A stretch of 64,000 bases of DNA from the NCBI GenBank assembly GCA_016222825.1, contig JACRQF010000010.1, positions 124,001 through 188,000 of the forward strand, written 5' to 3'. The position numbers and the translations under genes were made by a program. This document shows positions 48,319-56,581 of the stretch, in pieces. Numbering within the stretch: the first letter of the stretch is position 1; each line of letters starts with the position of its first letter. This stretch comes from Verrucomicrobiota bacterium (GTDB lineage Bacteria; Verrucomicrobiota; Verrucomicrobiia; CAIQCK01). The notes beneath the pieces are model-generated. The model searched no databases. It was not told the DNA's origin and saw only the letters and a list, made by a program, of their open reading frames with translations.

Positions 48319-48537
48319 ATGAGCAGCACGACCGAGGAAATCATCCGGGTTTGCGAAGCCCTGCCGGCGGACAAACAGTCCGAGGTGGTTGACTTCGCCC
48401 GGTTCCTCCTCGCCCGTCAGGATGACGAAGCGTGGGAGCGGCGGATTTCTTATCCACAGACACGCCCAAAGCTGGATAGTTTTCTCCGCGAATCCGCCAC
48501 TGAGGGCGACGAACCGCTCGACCCGAAGCGCTTGTGA
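48319..48537 (+). CDS. Antitoxin-like protein (DUF2281-type)
   Basis: 72 residues, acidic. ICEALPADKQSEVVDFARFL is the helix pair typical of DUF2281/VapB-like antitoxins, followed by a disordered C-terminal tail (PKLDSFLRESATEGDEP) that would wrap the toxin. Its stop overlaps the GTG start of the next gene (GTGA), the coupling usual in toxin-antitoxin operons where the antitoxin comes first. Confidence 0.75.
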   Translation: MSSTTEEIIRVCEALPADKQSEVVDFARFLLARQDDEAWERRISYPQTRPKLDSFLRESATEGDEPLDPKRL

Positions 48538-48797
48538 ACTCGCGCACCCGGCCGAGTTTCTGGCGGGCTTATGCGGGGTTGAATGAAACCAACCGCAAGG
48601 CTGCGCGCCGTGCCTACGCTCTCTTTGCGCAGAATCCGGATCATCCTTCTCTTCGCTTCAAGAAACTCGGCGGTTACGACCACGTCTGGTCTGTTCGGAT
48701 CAATGAGCAATACCGCGCCATCGGCGAACGGCGCGGCGATAGCATCGTCTGGGTTTGGGTGGGCACTCACAACGAATTCGACAACCTTTTCGGGTGA
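48534..48797 (+). CDS. RelE/ParE-superfamily toxin
   Basis: 87 residues from a GTG start. RelE/ParE fold features: FWRAYAGLNETNRKAARRAYALF helices, then PSLRFKKLGGYDHVWSVRINEQYRAIGER, with the arginines used by ribosome-dependent RNases, and a final WVGTHNEFDNLF strand ending with a His. Could act on mRNA or, as ParE, on gyrase. Basic, small and translationally coupled to the antitoxin. Confidence 0.8.
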   Translation: MNSRTRPSFWRAYAGLNETNRKAARRAYALFAQNPDHPSLRFKKLGGYDHVWSVRINEQYRAIGERRGDSIVWVWVGTHNEFDNLFG

Positions 48798-48825
48798 GAG
48801 TCCGTTGTCCTCCCCCAACAGCATC

Positions 48826-49116
48826 GTGAATCCCCAGCCGCCATCGCCTCGCCCGCCTTCGCGCGATCCTCTGCACGGGATGACGCTGGAGAACATCCTC
48901 AAGCAACTAGTGGAGTGGTATGGTTGGAGCCGGATGGCACATCGCATCCCGATACGCTGTTTCATGTTTGAGCCAACCATCAATTCCAGTCTGAAGTTCC
49001 TGCGGAAGAATCCCTGGGCACGCCAGAAGGTGGAGGCGATGTTCGTCGCGGGCGAAATGAAACGGCGCCGACTGTCGGCCACGAAATCGGATGAACGAAA
49101 ACATGACGGAAACTAA
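48826..49116 (+). CDS. VF530-family DNA-binding-like protein
   Basis: 96 residues from the GTG at 48826, picked because it keeps the family's opening RDPLHGMTLENILKQLVEWYG; the ATG at 48881 would cut it. IRCFMFEPTINSSLKFLRKN followed by PWARQKVEAMFV completes the VF530 (DUF2132) signature. The Vibrio fischeri member is described as a small helical, possibly DNA-binding protein. Overlaps the next gene by 26 bp. Confidence 0.85.
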   Translation: MNPQPPSPRPPSRDPLHGMTLENILKQLVEWYGWSRMAHRIPIRCFMFEPTINSSLKFLRKNPWARQKVEAMFVAGEMKRRRLSATKSDERKHDGN

Positions 49117-50113
49117 GAACGCCCCGTTGTTGAATTGGTTGCTGCGGGAGTATCCCGACACGCCAAAGACCCGCGCCAAGCAGTGGATCGCCGCGGGACG
49201 GGTCAGCGTGAACGGCGTCATCATCCGCAAGCCGCATCAGGTCATCCCGGACCCGGGCGAGACGCTTGAACTGGGCGGCCGCCGCGCCAGCACGCTGGAT
49301 TGCGGTTCCGGCTGGCAGATCCATCCGCGCGTCTCGCTGCTCTTCCTGGACACCGCGCTCGCCATCGTCAACAAGGGGCCGGGCCTCATCTCCGTGCCCG
49401 CACCGAACAGCGACATCTCCGCGCTGAGCATTCTCGCCGATTTCCTCGTGGGCAAACTGCGCGCGCAGGACCGCGGCGTCGCGGGGAGATCGTTGCCGCC
49501 GGCGTATCGCAAGCTCGTTCCTCAACCTGTCCATCGCATCGACCAATACACGAGCGGCGTGTTCTGCATCGCGACAAGCTCCGCCGCCCGCCACCATCTC
49601 ATTGAGCAGCTCAAGGCGCACACGATGAAACGGGAATACGTGGCCTTTGTGGAGGGACATGCGCGTGAGTCCGAAGGCACCTGGCGGCAATGGCTGAAGT
49701 TGAGCGAGGACGAACTGCGCCAGCAGATCCTTACCGAGGCGCAGGGGAAAGCCGCCGGCGAGGATGCGCAGGAAGCCATCACGCACTACAAGGTCATCGC
49801 CGAGTATCCGCTCCGCAGCGGCAAAGGTGTCATCACGAAGCTGCGGCTGCGGCTGGAGACCGGACGGAAGCATCAGATCCGCGCGCAAGCCGCGAACGCC
49901 GGACTGCCGTTGATCGGCGACCGCGTTTACAATCCCGCCTATCGAGCGCGGGAACACGGGAGGGCGTTCATTGATTTCCCCCGCCAGGCACTGCACGCCG
50001 AGACGCTCAGTCTCGAACACCCGGCCCATCCCGGCAAGCGCATGAGTTGGACCGCGGAATTGCCCAAAGACCTGCGACAGTTGGAACAGGCGCTGCGGTC
50101 GCGGCAGCTCTAA
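49091..50113 (+). CDS. RluA-family pseudouridine synthase with S4 domain
   Basis: 340 residues (a second ATG at 49103 also fits). An S4 RNA-binding domain (about 12-65: WLLREYPDTPKTRAKQWIAAGRVSVNG) precedes the RluA catalytic domain; the catalytic Asp is in PVHRIDQYTSGVF, with KREYVAFVEG and the late LETGRKHQIRAQAANAGLPLIGD motif. Isomerises uridine to pseudouridine in rRNA or tRNA; which site cannot be said. A linker of about 25 residues (SEDELRQQILTEAQGKAAGE) is inserted in the catalytic domain. Confidence 0.9.
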   Translation: MNENMTETKNAPLLNWLLREYPDTPKTRAKQWIAAGRVSVNGVIIRKPHQVIPDPGETLELGGRRASTLDCGSGWQIHPRVSLLFLDTALAIVNKGPGLISVPAPNSDISALSILADFLVGKLRAQDRGVAGRSLPPAYRKLVPQPVHRIDQYTSGVFCIATSSAARHHLIEQLKAHTMKREYVAFVEGHARESEGTWRQWLKLSEDELRQQILTEAQGKAAGEDAQEAITHYKVIAEYPLRSGKGVITKLRLRLETGRKHQIRAQAANAGLPLIGDRVYNPAYRAREHGRAFIDFPRQALHAETLSLEHPAHPGKRMSWTAELPKDLRQLEQALRSRQL

Positions 50114-50574
50114 TGCCACTCCTGAAGCTCGATGATGTTCCCCTCCGGATCGCAGACGTAAATCACCGTCAACTTGCCTTCGCCGGGAACATCAAGCGTC
50201 ACGAGTTGACCGTAGTCTTTGCCGCCCCACGCCTGAATCTCTTTCCGCTTCGCCTCGATGTCCGGCACCTCAAACGCCAGATGAGCAAAGCCGGGCCGCA
50301 TCAGTGACGACGGCTGCGCAGCTTCGTTCTTGTTGAACTGGAAGATCTCGATCGTGGGGCCGTTCTCCCCGTGGCCGGGCAGGCGCAAATGCTGTCCTTG
50401 GACACTGGTGTCCTTGACGCCCGTGAGCGCATCCACCTCCGGACTTTTCCGGTCGCGCGCCATCCCAACCGGAACGCAGCCAAACACCTCGCAATAAAAC
50501 TTCATCATCCGCCGCCAGTCGTTGGCGACGAGGCTCGTGTGGGCGTAGCGAATGGTTGAATCGGGTTTCATCAC
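50110..50574 (-). CDS. VOC/glyoxalase-superfamily protein
   Basis: 154 residues. Paired beta-alpha-beta-beta-beta units of the vicinal oxygen chelate fold: IRYAHTSLVANDWRRMMKFY with a metal-binding His, FAHLAFEVPDIEAKRKEI with another, and VCDPEGNIIELQEW with the Glu. Reaction unknown. Last gene of the minus-strand carbohydrate run, 16 bp after the hydrolase; its stop overlaps the pseudouridine synthase stop on the other strand. Confidence 0.85.
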   Translation of the reverse strand: MMKPDSTIRYAHTSLVANDWRRMMKFYCEVFGCVPVGMARDRKSPEVDALTGVKDTSVQGQHLRLPGHGENGPTIEIFQFNKNEAAQPSSLMRPGFAHLAFEVPDIEAKRKEIQAWGGKDYGQLVTLDVPGEGKLTVIYVCDPEGNIIELQEWH

Positions 50575-50590
50575 TTCTTTCGGCCACAGT

Positions 50591-51901
50591 CTATTTCTGC
50601 GGCAGGCGGTCGCTGACGGGAATCTCGCCGCGGAGGAGTTTCCCGCCGAAACCGGTGAGGCGCAAGTAGAAGTCGCTCGGCAATCCCTCGAACGTCACGA
50701 ACTCCGATTCTTTGCCGGGCGGCACGTCGTTCGTGCATTTGAAGATGGCCGTGCCTTCATCCACCTCGTCGAACATGGCGACGTAAATCATCGAAGCGCC
50801 CGCGCGCTTCGCCGCGCAGAACTGCGACCAGAGGAACTCTCCCTTCAGCCGCGGAATCTGGTCTGACGGCGCGCCATACATGTTGTGCCAACTGAACCCG
50901 GGAAACACCACCGGCAAGTAATCCAACCCGCGCTCCCGGCACCACGCGATGTCGGGTTTCAACAGACGCTCCTCATGGCGTGCGACTCCAGCAAGACTCC
51001 CATATCGCCCTGCCGTCCACGGGCTGATGATGTCCGCCAGTTTGCAGACTTCATGCAGCGCCGGATCGTTCATCGCGTCGCCCTTCAAATCGCGCCAGTG
51101 CGCCGGCACACCAAGCATGACCGTGCAGCCGTCCTTCTTCATGAACTCCACCAGCCGCCGACAATCCTCGATGGTGTAAGCGCGCTTGTCGTTGAAGCCG
51201 ATGCCCCACAGCGTCACGACGGGTTTGCCGCGATGGCGAAGATACGCCGGTTCCTCCCCGATGCGCATCTGCGTGCGCAGTTGCCGCCAGTCCTCCATGA
51301 CGTCGCCAACGTGGTCGGCGCGAAGGCCGCTGAGGTCATACATGACCGCGTAGGCGCGACCGTGGAGGTTTGCGCCCTCTCGGCAATGCGCGAGCACCAC
51401 ATTGTTGTGCCGAAGAACCCAAGGATCGCGAAGGCCGTTGACGAAGCGCTGCACGAACGCCCCGTCAATTCCGTAGTCGCGCATCCACTGAAAATGCCGC
51501 AGGACCGTCGGCTTCTTGAATGAGCTGAAGACCTCGGCAACACGGCCGTCCGCATGCTTGAAGCCGGTGGCGAAGCGCTCGTCGGGGCCGAGTTCCGACA
51601 CGTCGGGCCAGAAGTCGAACTTGGCATTGCCGTCGGCCAACGGGCCGTGATGTTTGATCCAGTGAACCCACCCGCGTTCCGCGCCGTCGCCCTCGACGTT
51701 GAACCAACCCTGATAGCCGCACATCACCTTGTCGGTGAGCGTGCTCGTGTCCACGCCGCGAACAGAAGGACCGACGTAAGGCTTCAGCGTCTCAGCGAGA
51801 ACCGCCTCGCGCGTGAGGCGAGGCGCATCCGCCGCCCCCGCGAGCGTTGCAATGCCTGCAGCCAGAACCAACCAAGCTGGGTTCGCCAACCCTAACTTCA
51901 C
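50591..51901 (-). CDS. GH71/GH99-like secreted hydrolase
   Basis: 436 residues with signal peptide (about 1-23). TIM-barrel of the GH71/99-like group: KVMCGYQGWFNVEGDGAERGW near the start, IDGAFVQRF, HGRAYAVMYDLSG, KPVVTLWGIGFND, YLPVVFPGFSWHNMYG and YVAMFDEVDEGTAIFKC, the last motif holding likely acidic residues. Family members act on alpha-linked polysaccharides. Start overlaps the isomerase stop by 4 bp. Confidence 0.8.
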   Translation of the reverse strand: MKLGLANPAWLVLAAGIATLAGAADAPRLTREAVLAETLKPYVGPSVRGVDTSTLTDKVMCGYQGWFNVEGDGAERGWVHWIKHHGPLADGNAKFDFWPDVSELGPDERFATGFKHADGRVAEVFSSFKKPTVLRHFQWMRDYGIDGAFVQRFVNGLRDPWVLRHNNVVLAHCREGANLHGRAYAVMYDLSGLRADHVGDVMEDWRQLRTQMRIGEEPAYLRHRGKPVVTLWGIGFNDKRAYTIEDCRRLVEFMKKDGCTVMLGVPAHWRDLKGDAMNDPALHEVCKLADIISPWTAGRYGSLAGVARHEERLLKPDIAWCRERGLDYLPVVFPGFSWHNMYGAPSDQIPRLKGEFLWSQFCAAKRAGASMIYVAMFDEVDEGTAIFKCTNDVPPGKESEFVTFEGLPSDFYLRLTGFGGKLLRGEIPVSDRLPQK

Positions 51902-52752
51902 GCCTTAAGCACACCCTGTAGATGCTTGAGGGAACGCTCGGCTTGCTCAACCGTGCCGCACTCCACTGAGAAGATGAGGTCACGCTTCAGCGGCTTGCAA
52001 AGTTTCGCGATCTTCGCCCAGTCAATCACGCCATCGCCGCAGGCGCAGCCAACGGCAGTGCCGGCCACTTTGCCGCGCTCGGCGTCGCTCTGGGCCACGC
52101 TGATGTCCTTGGCGTGAAGATGAATCAGCTTGTCCTTTATCGCCTTCAGGAACTCATACGGGTCTTCGCCTGCGAGGTAGGAGTTACCGGTGTCGAAGTT
52201 CACACGCAGCCACGGCGAGTCGTTCAGTTCCAGGATGCGCAACATGCTCTTCGCGTGCGCCGTGTAAGGTCCGTGTGGCTCCACGCCGAGATAGACGCCG
52301 TTGTCCTCGCAGCACTCCATGATCGGGCGCAGGTTCATCTTCATCACCGCGTAGGCGTCCTTGGCCTTCATCCATTTCGGCGGGAACATCGTCTCGCAGA
52401 TTTGCACCACCGGCACGGTGTCGAACAGGCCGCGGTCGGCCAGCGCGCGAGCATACATGATGCCTTTGCGGGCATACTCGACGCCGATGCGCGTATCGAG
52501 CAGGTCGGAGTGGGAACTGACGCCGGAAATCTTCAGCTTCTGCTCGCGGCAGAAGTCCTTGAAGTATTCCGGATCGGTGTCGAGCGACTGCAGATGGCAA
52601 TAGCCGGCGTTGCTGAGCAGGCAGCATCCCATCAAGAAGCACGGCTCTATATAACGGTAGCCAAGCTCCGCCGCTTTCTTCGCGCCCCACTCGAACGACT
52701 TGTCCGCGTGCCGCACGAACTCCATGTTGATGCCGATTTTGATTTTAGCCAT
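51898..52752 (-). CDS. Sugar phosphate isomerase/epimerase-like TIM barrel
   Basis: 284 residues, no signal peptide, so cytoplasmic. AP-endonuclease-2/xylose-isomerase-like barrel: GINMEFVRHADKSFEWGAKK, GVSSHSDLLDTRIG, LGVEPHGPYTAHAKSMLRIL, VNFDTGNSYLAGEDPYEFL, LIHLHAKDISVAQ and SVECGT, giving the metal ligands Glu, Asp, His and Glu in the expected order. Such proteins isomerise sugars or eliminate 3-keto-sugars; both fit the neighbouring oxidoreductases. Confidence 0.85.
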   Translation of the reverse strand: MAKIKIGINMEFVRHADKSFEWGAKKAAELGYRYIEPCFLMGCCLLSNAGYCHLQSLDTDPEYFKDFCREQKLKISGVSSHSDLLDTRIGVEYARKGIMYARALADRGLFDTVPVVQICETMFPPKWMKAKDAYAVMKMNLRPIMECCEDNGVYLGVEPHGPYTAHAKSMLRILELNDSPWLRVNFDTGNSYLAGEDPYEFLKAIKDKLIHLHAKDISVAQSDAERGKVAGTAVGCACGDGVIDWAKIAKLCKPLKRDLIFSVECGTVEQAERSLKHLQGVLKA

Positions 52753-52776
52753 AAGTGTTTCCGATTGATGTTTGGT

Positions 52777-53694
52777 TTACTTGCTTGCGCTACGCAGTTC
52801 CAACCAGCGCTGGTAAAGCTTCTCAATGTCGGCTGCGGCGAGTTTGCCGTCGCACACGGCCACGCCGTAGCATAAATCCAATTCCGCGCCGCACTTCAGT
52901 TCCATTGGCTCCTTCCACAAATTCAGCGTCGCCGACAAATAGGCGAACGGCTTGCCCATCGTGAACATCCGCGCCGGATGACGCGGATTCTTCGGATCGT
53001 CGAACATGGCAATCGTGACGGCCTTGCCATCCGCAGGCGCGCTGTAGGCGCACCACTTCGCCGCAACGAGCCGCTCGTCGCCGCGGACGGTCTCGCCGGG
53101 CTGGCCGGTGGCGTTGATGAACTCACCAACCTTGTCCATCACTTGAAGGAACCGCGCGCCGAGGCCGAAGTAATGATGGCCTGTCAGGTTCACAACTTCG
53201 CGGTTCGGCCCGGTGGCAAGCCGGCTCCGCCATGACAGCAGGGTCACGCCGCCTTCCTGAGTGTCGTGCAGGAATATCCGCCGCTGCTCACACAAGATCA
53301 CCGTGCCGTTGGTCGCGACACAATCGAGCCGCTGCGCGAATTGCGCGCCGCCCGCCGCCGTCGTCGGGCCGTCGAGCGAGGTGGAGAGTTGCTTGCCATT
53401 CACAAGCCTTTCGCCCCAGAACTCCACCTTGCCAGCCTCGATGGCAAACATCAGCGCGTGGTGATGTTTGTGGTCGTCCGGCGAATCGCGCAGCACCTGA
53501 ACGCCGCCCGGCGTCCACATCTTCGAGACGTAGGGCTTGAACGGCACGGAGGCGAAGCGATATTCGAGCACCGGCTTCGAGCCGCGGCTGATCTTGATCG
53601 TGGCGTCGTTCTTCGCGACCATGAACGGTTCAGCCGCTGCCGCGTAACTGCCGAGAGCGCAAACTGTCGCCAAGAGTGTGTGAGTCAGTTTCAT
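52777..53694 (-). CDS. DUF6807 (PmoA-like) exported protein
   Basis: 305 residues from the ATG at 53694: the GGAG at 53704-53707 side sits 9 nt before this codon but touches the alternative ATG at 53703. Signal peptide about 1-20. The DDHKHHHALMFAI segment matches the HPHH-type motif of DUF6807/PmoA proteins, which accompany Gfo/Idh oxidoreductases in carbohydrate loci; despite the name there is no link to methane oxidation shown. A jelly-roll fold is likely. Function unknown. Confidence 0.8.
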   Translation of the reverse strand: MKLTHTLLATVCALGSYAAAAEPFMVAKNDATIKISRGSKPVLEYRFASVPFKPYVSKMWTPGGVQVLRDSPDDHKHHHALMFAIEAGKVEFWGERLVNGKQLSTSLDGPTTAAGGAQFAQRLDCVATNGTVILCEQRRIFLHDTQEGGVTLLSWRSRLATGPNREVVNLTGHHYFGLGARFLQVMDKVGEFINATGQPGETVRGDERLVAAKWCAYSAPADGKAVTIAMFDDPKNPRHPARMFTMGKPFAYLSATLNLWKEPMELKCGAELDLCYGVAVCDGKLAAADIEKLYQRWLELRSASK

Positions 53695-53712
53695 GCCGCG
53701 CATCTCCGTTCC

Positions 53713-55023
53713 TCAGACAACGATCTTCTGCAGCTTCGCGTCGAACTTTGCCGTCTTGCCGCTGCGCGATGCCAACATGCCCATGATGAGCGCCGTCTGG
53801 ACGTGATACGCCATCTCCACATCGCTCCACGGCTTCTGCTTCCGGTCGGCACAACAATCCAGCAGGTTTTCCCAGTGGTCCGCCATGTCGCCACGCTTCT
53901 CGATCTCAAAAGTCTGCGGCTTCTTGTTCGAGCCTTGCGCCGGGAAGAAAACGATCTCCGGTTTCTTCGTCGTCGGCGAAATCTGGATCGTCAGCGCGCC
54001 GTCCCAGCCTCGGATTGTCGGAATGCGTCCGCCCGGCCCGCGCCCGCCCGTGCCACCGGGAAAGTCGTTGCCCTGCGTGCCGAGGATCGCGACGGTAATC
54101 TTCTCCGGGTAGCTGATGAGCATGTCGAAGGTGTCTGGAACCTCACGCTCGGAGTAACGATACTTTCCGCCCGTAGCCACCACCTCCCTGGGAAACTTCA
54201 AGCCAAGCACGCTCGCCACCGGCGTGAACGCGTGTGGATACGTATCCGTCACCGGCCCGCCCGCGTAATCCTCATACATCCGCCAGCGGAAATAGCGGCT
54301 CACGTCGAATGGCCGCTTCGGCGCGTCACCAAGAAACGCTTTCCAATCCAAGTCCGGGCCGGGTTTGGCGTTCTTGTCGTCAATCTTCATCCCGCGCTCG
54401 CCCCAGTCGCCGACGCGGAAGTAGCCGCACTCGGCGTGAATCGGCTGGCCGATGATGCCGTCCTGCACGAGCTGCCGCATCTGCCGCCAGACGCCGTCGC
54501 CCATGCCTTGCGTGCCGAGTTGGAACGCGCGGCCGGACTTTTTCACCTCAGCGGCCAGTTGCTTCACGAGCGCAAACTGCCGCCAGTGGCTCACCGGTTT
54601 CTCGCAATACACGTCCTTGCCTGCGCGCACGGCGGCAATGGCTTGCGGACAGTGATGACCGTCGGGCGTCGCGATGCAGACAAGGTCCACGCTCTTGTCA
54701 GCGAGCAGTTCACGGTAATCCATGAAGCCCTTGGCCTTGAACCGCTCCGCGGCCTGTTGCATGCGCGGCCGATACGTGTCACAGACAGCAACAACCTCAA
54801 CCGGCCGCTTCCCTTGTTCCTTCAGCCATTCGAGGATGCTGAAATGCGCCGACGCTCGCGCGCCTGTGCCGATGACACCGATGCCAATGCGGCTGTTGGC
54901 GCCGAGCACCTGTCCGCGAGCCACATAAGGCGTGGCCACGGCTGCTACAGCAGTCATAGCCGCTGTCTTTTGCAGAAAACCACGTCGAGTCACGGCCTGC
55001 GAAGTCAGGTTTTCAGCACTCAT
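53713..55023 (-). CDS. Tat-exported Gfo/Idh/MocA oxidoreductase, B
   Basis: 436 residues from ATG 55023, which has AAGGAG 8 nt upstream; a longer in-frame start is rejected on that ground. Twin-arginine signal TRRGFLQKTAAMTAVAAVA. Rossmann fold IGIGVIGTGARASAH, CIATPDGHHCPQAIAAVRAGKDVYCEKPV with the catalytic Lys-Pro, then the C-terminal alpha/beta domain (WDGALTIQISPTTKK). Oxidises or reduces sugar hydroxyls with bound NAD(P), probably in the periplasm. Confidence 0.88.
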   Translation of the reverse strand: MSAENLTSQAVTRRGFLQKTAAMTAVAAVATPYVARGQVLGANSRIGIGVIGTGARASAHFSILEWLKEQGKRPVEVVAVCDTYRPRMQQAAERFKAKGFMDYRELLADKSVDLVCIATPDGHHCPQAIAAVRAGKDVYCEKPVSHWRQFALVKQLAAEVKKSGRAFQLGTQGMGDGVWRQMRQLVQDGIIGQPIHAECGYFRVGDWGERGMKIDDKNAKPGPDLDWKAFLGDAPKRPFDVSRYFRWRMYEDYAGGPVTDTYPHAFTPVASVLGLKFPREVVATGGKYRYSEREVPDTFDMLISYPEKITVAILGTQGNDFPGGTGGRGPGGRIPTIRGWDGALTIQISPTTKKPEIVFFPAQGSNKKPQTFEIEKRGDMADHWENLLDCCADRKQKPWSDVEMAYHVQTALIMGMLASRSGKTAKFDAKLQKIVV

Positions 55024-55085
55024 CGCATCATCTCCTTCCGCAGTCTGATCGCATCGGCCGGCATAGACCGCCGCTACAGATTGGC

Positions 55086-56429
55086 TCACGCAGGCTTTGT
55101 CGTGCCCGGCATCGCGATCGGATACTTGCCTTTGTCATCGGGCGACACCGGCGGTTTCCCATCTATCGTGAAGTTCTCGATGCCTGGCGCCAGTTCGGCC
55201 GGCGAGTTCATTGCGGCATCCCATGTGATCAACTGGCCCGACTCGCACGCCATGCGGCCCATGACGCCGACGAGCGTGGTCTTCGCGCAACGCTCCGCCT
55301 CGTTATACGGCTTGTCGTTGCGGATGGCGTCGAAGAGCAGGTCGTGTTCATACTGGTAGTGATCGAACGGCGGACCTGTGTGCTCCCAAAGGAGGTTCTC
55401 CGGCGTCGTGTTGTGACCTTTGTAGAGCCGTGGGTTCTTCTGCCCCTCGCCAAGCACCGCCGCGCCTTTCGTGCCGTGGACCACCACGCCCCAGAAGTCA
55501 AAGCACTTCGCTATGTGGCGGCCTTGCGCGTGGAGCCGCGTGCCGTCGGGGAAGGTGTATTCGGCGGCATAGTGATCGAAAAGCTGATCGGCGGCGTCGC
55601 GCACCTGCCGGCCGCCCATGCCCTGACAGGAAACGGGCCACGCGTCTTTGCACCAGCAGGCCACGTCGAGGTTGTGAATAAGCCAGTCGAGCAGGAACGT
55701 GCCGTTGAGCCACGTGTAGCAGCTGTAGTTGGAAATCTGGTGGGCCATCTCCGTCTGGTCTTCCTTGCGTGGACGAAGCCCGACCGGCCCGTGCATGCGG
55801 TAGGACCACTCGCTGATGACATTGCCAATGCCGCCCTCGTGGATCTTTTGCACCGCCTCCTCCAACGGCTTGTAGTGCCGGCTCATCAATCCGCCCGCGA
55901 TCTTCAAGTTCTTCTTCTTCGCCTCCTCGCCAGCCTGGATGATGCGACGCACCCCGGGCGCGTCCACCCCGAACGACTTTTCCATGAACACATGCACGCC
56001 TTTCGAGACCGCATACTCGACGTGCAGCGGCCGGAACGCGGGCGGCGTGGTCAGCAGCACGACGCCGCCCTTACCCACGAAGTCAATCGCCTTCTTGTAG
56101 GCGTCGAAGCCGATGAACCGCCGATCCTGCGGCACGTCCAGGCTCGCGTCGTATTTCTTGGAAAGGTTCTTGAGGCTGGCGTCGAGCCGGTGTTCAAACA
56201 CGTCGGCCATCGCGCAAAGCATCTTCGTGCCCTTGGTGTTCAAAGCCTGCGCCGCCGCGCCGGTGCCGCGACCGCCGCAACCGACAAGCGCGATCTTGAT
56301 CGTGTCGGTGCTCTCCGCGTAGCCGGGCCGGGCCAGCGACGCGCCTGCGACGACGGTGGCGGAAGTCTTGAGAAATTGGCGGCGGGAAGTGAGAAAGGTA
56401 AATCGTTGAGGGTTCTTGTCCTGATTCAT
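55086..56429 (-). CDS. Tat-exported Gfo/Idh/MocA oxidoreductase, A
   Basis: 447 residues from ATG 56429 (AGGA upstream; earlier ATGs possible). Twin-arginine leader LTSRRQFLKTSATVVAGASLA. IKIALVGCGGRGTGAAAQAL is the dinucleotide loop; VLLTTPPAFRPLHVEYAVSK then VHVFMEKSFGVD holds the EK motif, although the usual Pro after Lys is Ser here. GGLMSRHYKPLEEAVQKI follows. Not close to the B copy, so the two probably act on different positions or directions. Confidence 0.88.
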   Translation of the reverse strand: MNQDKNPQRFTFLTSRRQFLKTSATVVAGASLARPGYAESTDTIKIALVGCGGRGTGAAAQALNTKGTKMLCAMADVFEHRLDASLKNLSKKYDASLDVPQDRRFIGFDAYKKAIDFVGKGGVVLLTTPPAFRPLHVEYAVSKGVHVFMEKSFGVDAPGVRRIIQAGEEAKKKNLKIAGGLMSRHYKPLEEAVQKIHEGGIGNVISEWSYRMHGPVGLRPRKEDQTEMAHQISNYSCYTWLNGTFLLDWLIHNLDVACWCKDAWPVSCQGMGGRQVRDAADQLFDHYAAEYTFPDGTRLHAQGRHIAKCFDFWGVVVHGTKGAAVLGEGQKNPRLYKGHNTTPENLLWEHTGPPFDHYQYEHDLLFDAIRNDKPYNEAERCAKTTLVGVMGRMACESGQLITWDAAMNSPAELAPGIENFTIDGKPPVSPDDKGKYPIAMPGTTKPA

Positions 56430-56581
56430 GGTCGTTCCTGTTGTTTGGTTATCCATGTCGCGCTGTCGCCACATCATCGGCTACAGCTTTCCGTCTTTGT
56501 GCGCCAACTCTATCGAAATGGCCAGCGCAAATCTTGCACAATTGTCCAGTGGCGGATTTTACAAAACCAGCCGACGCAACC

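Noticed and set aside
52777..53694. Methane monooxygenase subunit
   Set aside because: The name PmoA for DUF6807 proteins is misleading; this is a soluble exported protein without the membrane helices of the monooxygenase.
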